Below are positions 6,451 to 8,059 of a stretch of 8,059 nt of DNA, in pieces. Every line of letters begins with the position of its first letter. Position 1 is the stretch's first letter. The translations under genes were made by a program, and so were the position numbers. Source of the DNA: Methanosarcinales archaeon (GTDB lineage Archaea; Halobacteriota; Syntropharchaeia; Alkanophagales; Methanospirareceae); assembly GCA_003661125.1 (NCBI GenBank), contig QMVO01000067.1:1-8059 (forward strand), read 5' to 3'. Under the pieces are notes generated by a model. The model ran no database searches, was not told the DNA's origin, and saw only the letters and a program-made list of their open reading frames with translations.

Positions 6451-7683
6451 ATGAAGAACACGATATACATAATTGACGTCACGAACAGGGACGGGGTGCA
6501 GACGTCGAGATTGGGATTGGCGAAGTTAGAGAAGACCTTGCTGAACTTTTACCTAGACGAGGCAGGCGTTTTCCAGAGTGAGTTCGGCTTTCCGGTAACA
6601 AGACATGAGACGAACTATTTGAATGCCAATCTGGAGTTAGCTGAGATAGGAGTTCTGAAGCACATACGGCTAGCCGGGTGGTTGAGAGCAATAAAAGGGG
6701 ATGTAGAAGAAGCTTTCAGATTGGTGCCGAAACTGAAACACGTTAATTTGAGTATATCAACCTCCAAGCAGATGATAGAGGGCAAATTCAGGGGCAAATT
6801 CGGCTGGGAGGACATAATAAGAGAGATGTGTGAGGCGGTTGATGCGGCGAGGGCACACGGTGCGGAGACTATAGGAGTGAATGCAGAAGACGCTTCGAGG
6901 ACAGAACTTGAACGGCTGATAGAATTTGCCGAAGCTGCAAAACAGCACGATGCAGACCGGATACGATACTGCGACACGCTCGGCTATGACGACCCGTTCA
7001 CCATATATGAGCGAGTAAAAGCACTCGCAGAAGCGGTGTGTATTCCCATCGAATTGCACTGCCATAATGATTTGGGTATGGCAGTTGCCTGCTCGGTTGC
7101 AGGCGCCAAAGGAGCAATAGATGCGGGTGTAGATGCATACATCAACACCACGGTCAACGGAATGGGAGAGCGAGCCGGCAACGCAGACCTGGTCGCAACA
7201 ATACTTGCGGTAAAGAAAGCGAGCGGGTTTGAGAAAAAATACCATTTGCAGGATATTGATTTAAGCCACGCCTGGAAGATATGCAAATACGCTTCTCTTT
7301 CTTTTAGAGTCCCTATTCCGGTCAACCAGCCTGCGGTAGGCGATAACGCCTTTGCGCATGAATCCGGAATACACGCTGATGGAACGTTGAAGGACAGCAG
7401 AAATTATGAACTGTATGATTATACCGAAGTCGGCAGAGGACATATCGAGCAGATTGAGACGGGCAGGCTGATAACGACGGGAGAATATTCGGGAATAAAA
7501 GGGTTCAAGAATGTAGCAGGCAAATATGAGCTGAAATTTCGTGATGATAAAGAAGCTCGTGAGATATTAGAGCTCGTGAGGTATGCGAACGTGCACACGC
7601 AGAAGCCAGTGACTGAGGACGAAATGAAGTTCATTGCAAAATATCCGGAATATGCAAGGAAAATTATGTCGGTGCAACCATGA
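6451..7683 (+). CDS. Homocitrate synthase-like DRE-TIM metallolyase (2-isopropylmalate/homocitrate/citramalate synthase family)
   Basis: Expected to catalyse Claisen-type condensation of acetyl-CoA with a 2-oxo acid in a TIM-barrel active site with a divalent metal. Residue numbers count from ATG 6451 (410 aa). The N-terminal motif IDVTNRDGVQTSR carries the catalytic R13-D14. The metal-binding HCHND is at 203-207, the NGMGERAGN signature at 236-244 and the FAHESGIHADG signature at 301-311. No LeuA-type regulatory domain follows, so full-length isopropylmalate synthase is disfavoured. NifV-like homocitrate synthase, AksA (coenzyme B pathway), or a Re-type citrate synthase remain possible; substrate cannot be assigned. 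The 6451 start is preferred because AGGAGG (6431-6436) precedes it and the barrel begins at once. An ATG at 6391 adds 20 residues but lacks a Shine-Dalgarno site and probably lies upstream of the transcription start. It stands divergent from khtT, without obvious functional link. Confidence 0.88.
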   Translation: MKNTIYIIDVTNRDGVQTSRLGLAKLEKTLLNFYLDEAGVFQSEFGFPVTRHETNYLNANLELAEIGVLKHIRLAGWLRAIKGDVEEAFRLVPKLKHVNLSISTSKQMIEGKFRGKFGWEDIIREMCEAVDAARAHGAETIGVNAEDASRTELERLIEFAEAAKQHDADRIRYCDTLGYDDPFTIYERVKALAEAVCIPIELHCHNDLGMAVACSVAGAKGAIDAGVDAYINTTVNGMGERAGNADLVATILAVKKASGFEKKYHLQDIDLSHAWKICKYASLSFRVPIPVNQPAVGDNAFAHESGIHADGTLKDSRNYELYDYTEVGRGHIEQIETGRLITTGEYSGIKGFKNVAGKYELKFRDDKEAREILELVRYANVHTQKPVTEDEMKFIAKYPEYARKIMSVQP

Positions 7684-7904
7684 GAAACAGTGGCATATCT
7701 TTTAAGCAAAAGGTTGACTTGTTAATGGCTTATCTTTTGACAGATATAGCCAAGGAAATATTTAACGATGAAAAACGGGAGTATGGTGATGGATTAGATA
7801 AATTTGAGCCAAATGATCTCAATAATGCAAAAATAGTTAATCTAGACATTATTGATGAAGAAACTGGAAGTAAAATTTTGGAATATATATTATCGAGTGT
7901 ATAG
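7680..7904 (+). CDS. Small AT-rich ORF resembling the C-terminal tail of an N6-adenine DNA methyltransferase (possible remnant)
   Basis: A 74-residue ORF whose ATG overlaps the stop of the preceding gene by four bases (ATGA), an arrangement usual for real co-transcribed genes. Residues about 33-49 read REYGDGLDKFEPNDLNN, which resembles the REYGGGL-KFEP-DLN stretch near the C-terminus of many N6-adenine DNA methyltransferases of restriction-modification systems. The catalytic NPPY and SAM-binding motifs are absent, so on its own it could not methylate DNA. By hand count it is about 30% G+C (68 of 225), against about 47% in 120 sampled bases of the preceding gene, which fits foreign or decaying DNA. 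It may be a methyltransferase fragment whose overlap with the upstream gene is accidental, or a small protein of unknown role. The similarity is from memory of the family, not from a search. Confidence 0.5.
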   Translation: MRNSGISFKQKVDLLMAYLLTDIAKEIFNDEKREYGDGLDKFEPNDLNNAKIVNLDIIDEETGSKILEYILSSV

Positions 7905-8043
7905 ACAAAAAGAAATCAATAATGAGAATACAATAGTGTACTATAACAAGTAAAATCTTCGGATTTAATCCGCAGCAATTGTTAGAACATTTAAATACAG
8001 AAAAATAAAATTCATAGTCAAACCACTTTTCGAGGCGGTGGCT
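7905..8043 (+). promoter_or_regulatory. Promoter region of the gene at the right edge
   Basis: No gene is seen in these 139 bases. ATTTAAATA (7989-7997) is a good archaeal TATA-like box. Transcription starting about 25 nt downstream (near 8020) would give a leader of about 24 nt carrying GAGGCGGTG (8032-8040). A perfect 5-base-arm inverted repeat, CGGAT-TTA-ATCCG (7960-7972), sits 16 bases upstream of the TATA box, where a regulator could bind. A looser TAGT-GT-ACTA palindrome lies at 7934-7943. Confidence 0.55.
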
Positions 8044-8059
8044 ATGGAAGCGGAAAAAC
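8044..8059 (+). CDS. Start of an unidentified gene cut by the window edge
   Basis: Only five codons are visible (MEAEK). The ATG at 8044 is preceded by GAGG at 8032-8035 with 8 nt spacing, and by a TATA-like box at 7989-7997, so a genuine translation start is likely. Nothing can be said about its product. Confidence 0.5.

Noticed and set aside
6757..7245. A 162-codon minus-strand open frame opposite the homocitrate-synthase-like gene
   Set aside because: The plus-strand protein carries all catalytic signatures across this stretch, and the minus-strand translation shows no recognisable domain.
1..8059. CRISPR array, insertion sequence, tRNA or rRNA
   Set aside because: No regularly spaced direct repeats, terminal inverted repeats with a transposase, or recognisable RNA gene signatures were seen on either strand.

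Overview
The window looks archaeal, most likely from a euryarchaeal lineage such as a methanogen or a methane/alkane-oxidising relative. The grounds are a family B DNA polymerase that aligns closely with the Pyrococcus-type replicative enzyme, archaeal TATA-like boxes (TTTAAA-type) at plausible distances from start codons, Shine-Dalgarno sites, and compact ATGA/TGATG gene junctions. The exact taxon cannot be fixed from this sequence alone.

Layout. Positions 1-2234 (minus strand) hold a DNA polymerase B gene, cut at the left edge before its C-terminal tail. A 125-base divergent promoter region (2235-2359) separates it from a plus-strand pair. The first member (2360-3514) is a cytosolic protein made of a TrkA-N (RCK_N) Rossmann domain followed by two universal-stress-protein-like domains. 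The second (3514-4698) is a CPA2-type cation/proton antiporter whose start codon shares one base with the stop codon before it. Tail to tail with this pair, on the minus strand, lies a second cassette: a KhtT-like regulator with an RCK_C domain (6357-5875), then a KhtU-like K+(Na+)/H+ antiporter (5866-4715). A short inverted repeat spans the 16-base gap between the two cassettes. Another divergent promoter region (about 6358-6450) leads to a plus-strand DRE-TIM metallolyase annotated here as homocitrate-synthase-like (6451-7683). It overlaps a small, very AT-rich ORF (7680-7904) that resembles the C-terminal tail of an N6-adenine DNA methyltransferase. A promoter region and the first codons of another gene (8044 onward) close the window.

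How the genes work together. The central 4 kb (2360-6357) is a monovalent-cation homeostasis block: two antiporters of different subtypes, each with its own cytosolic nucleotide- or ligand-sensing partner, convergently arranged. One partner senses through an RCK_N plus USP architecture and the other through a KhtT plus RCK_C architecture, so the two could respond to different signals (NAD(H)/adenine nucleotides versus perhaps c-di-AMP or pH). The polymerase and the metallolyase appear to be independent transcription units. No CRISPR array, insertion sequence, tRNA or rRNA was recognised.
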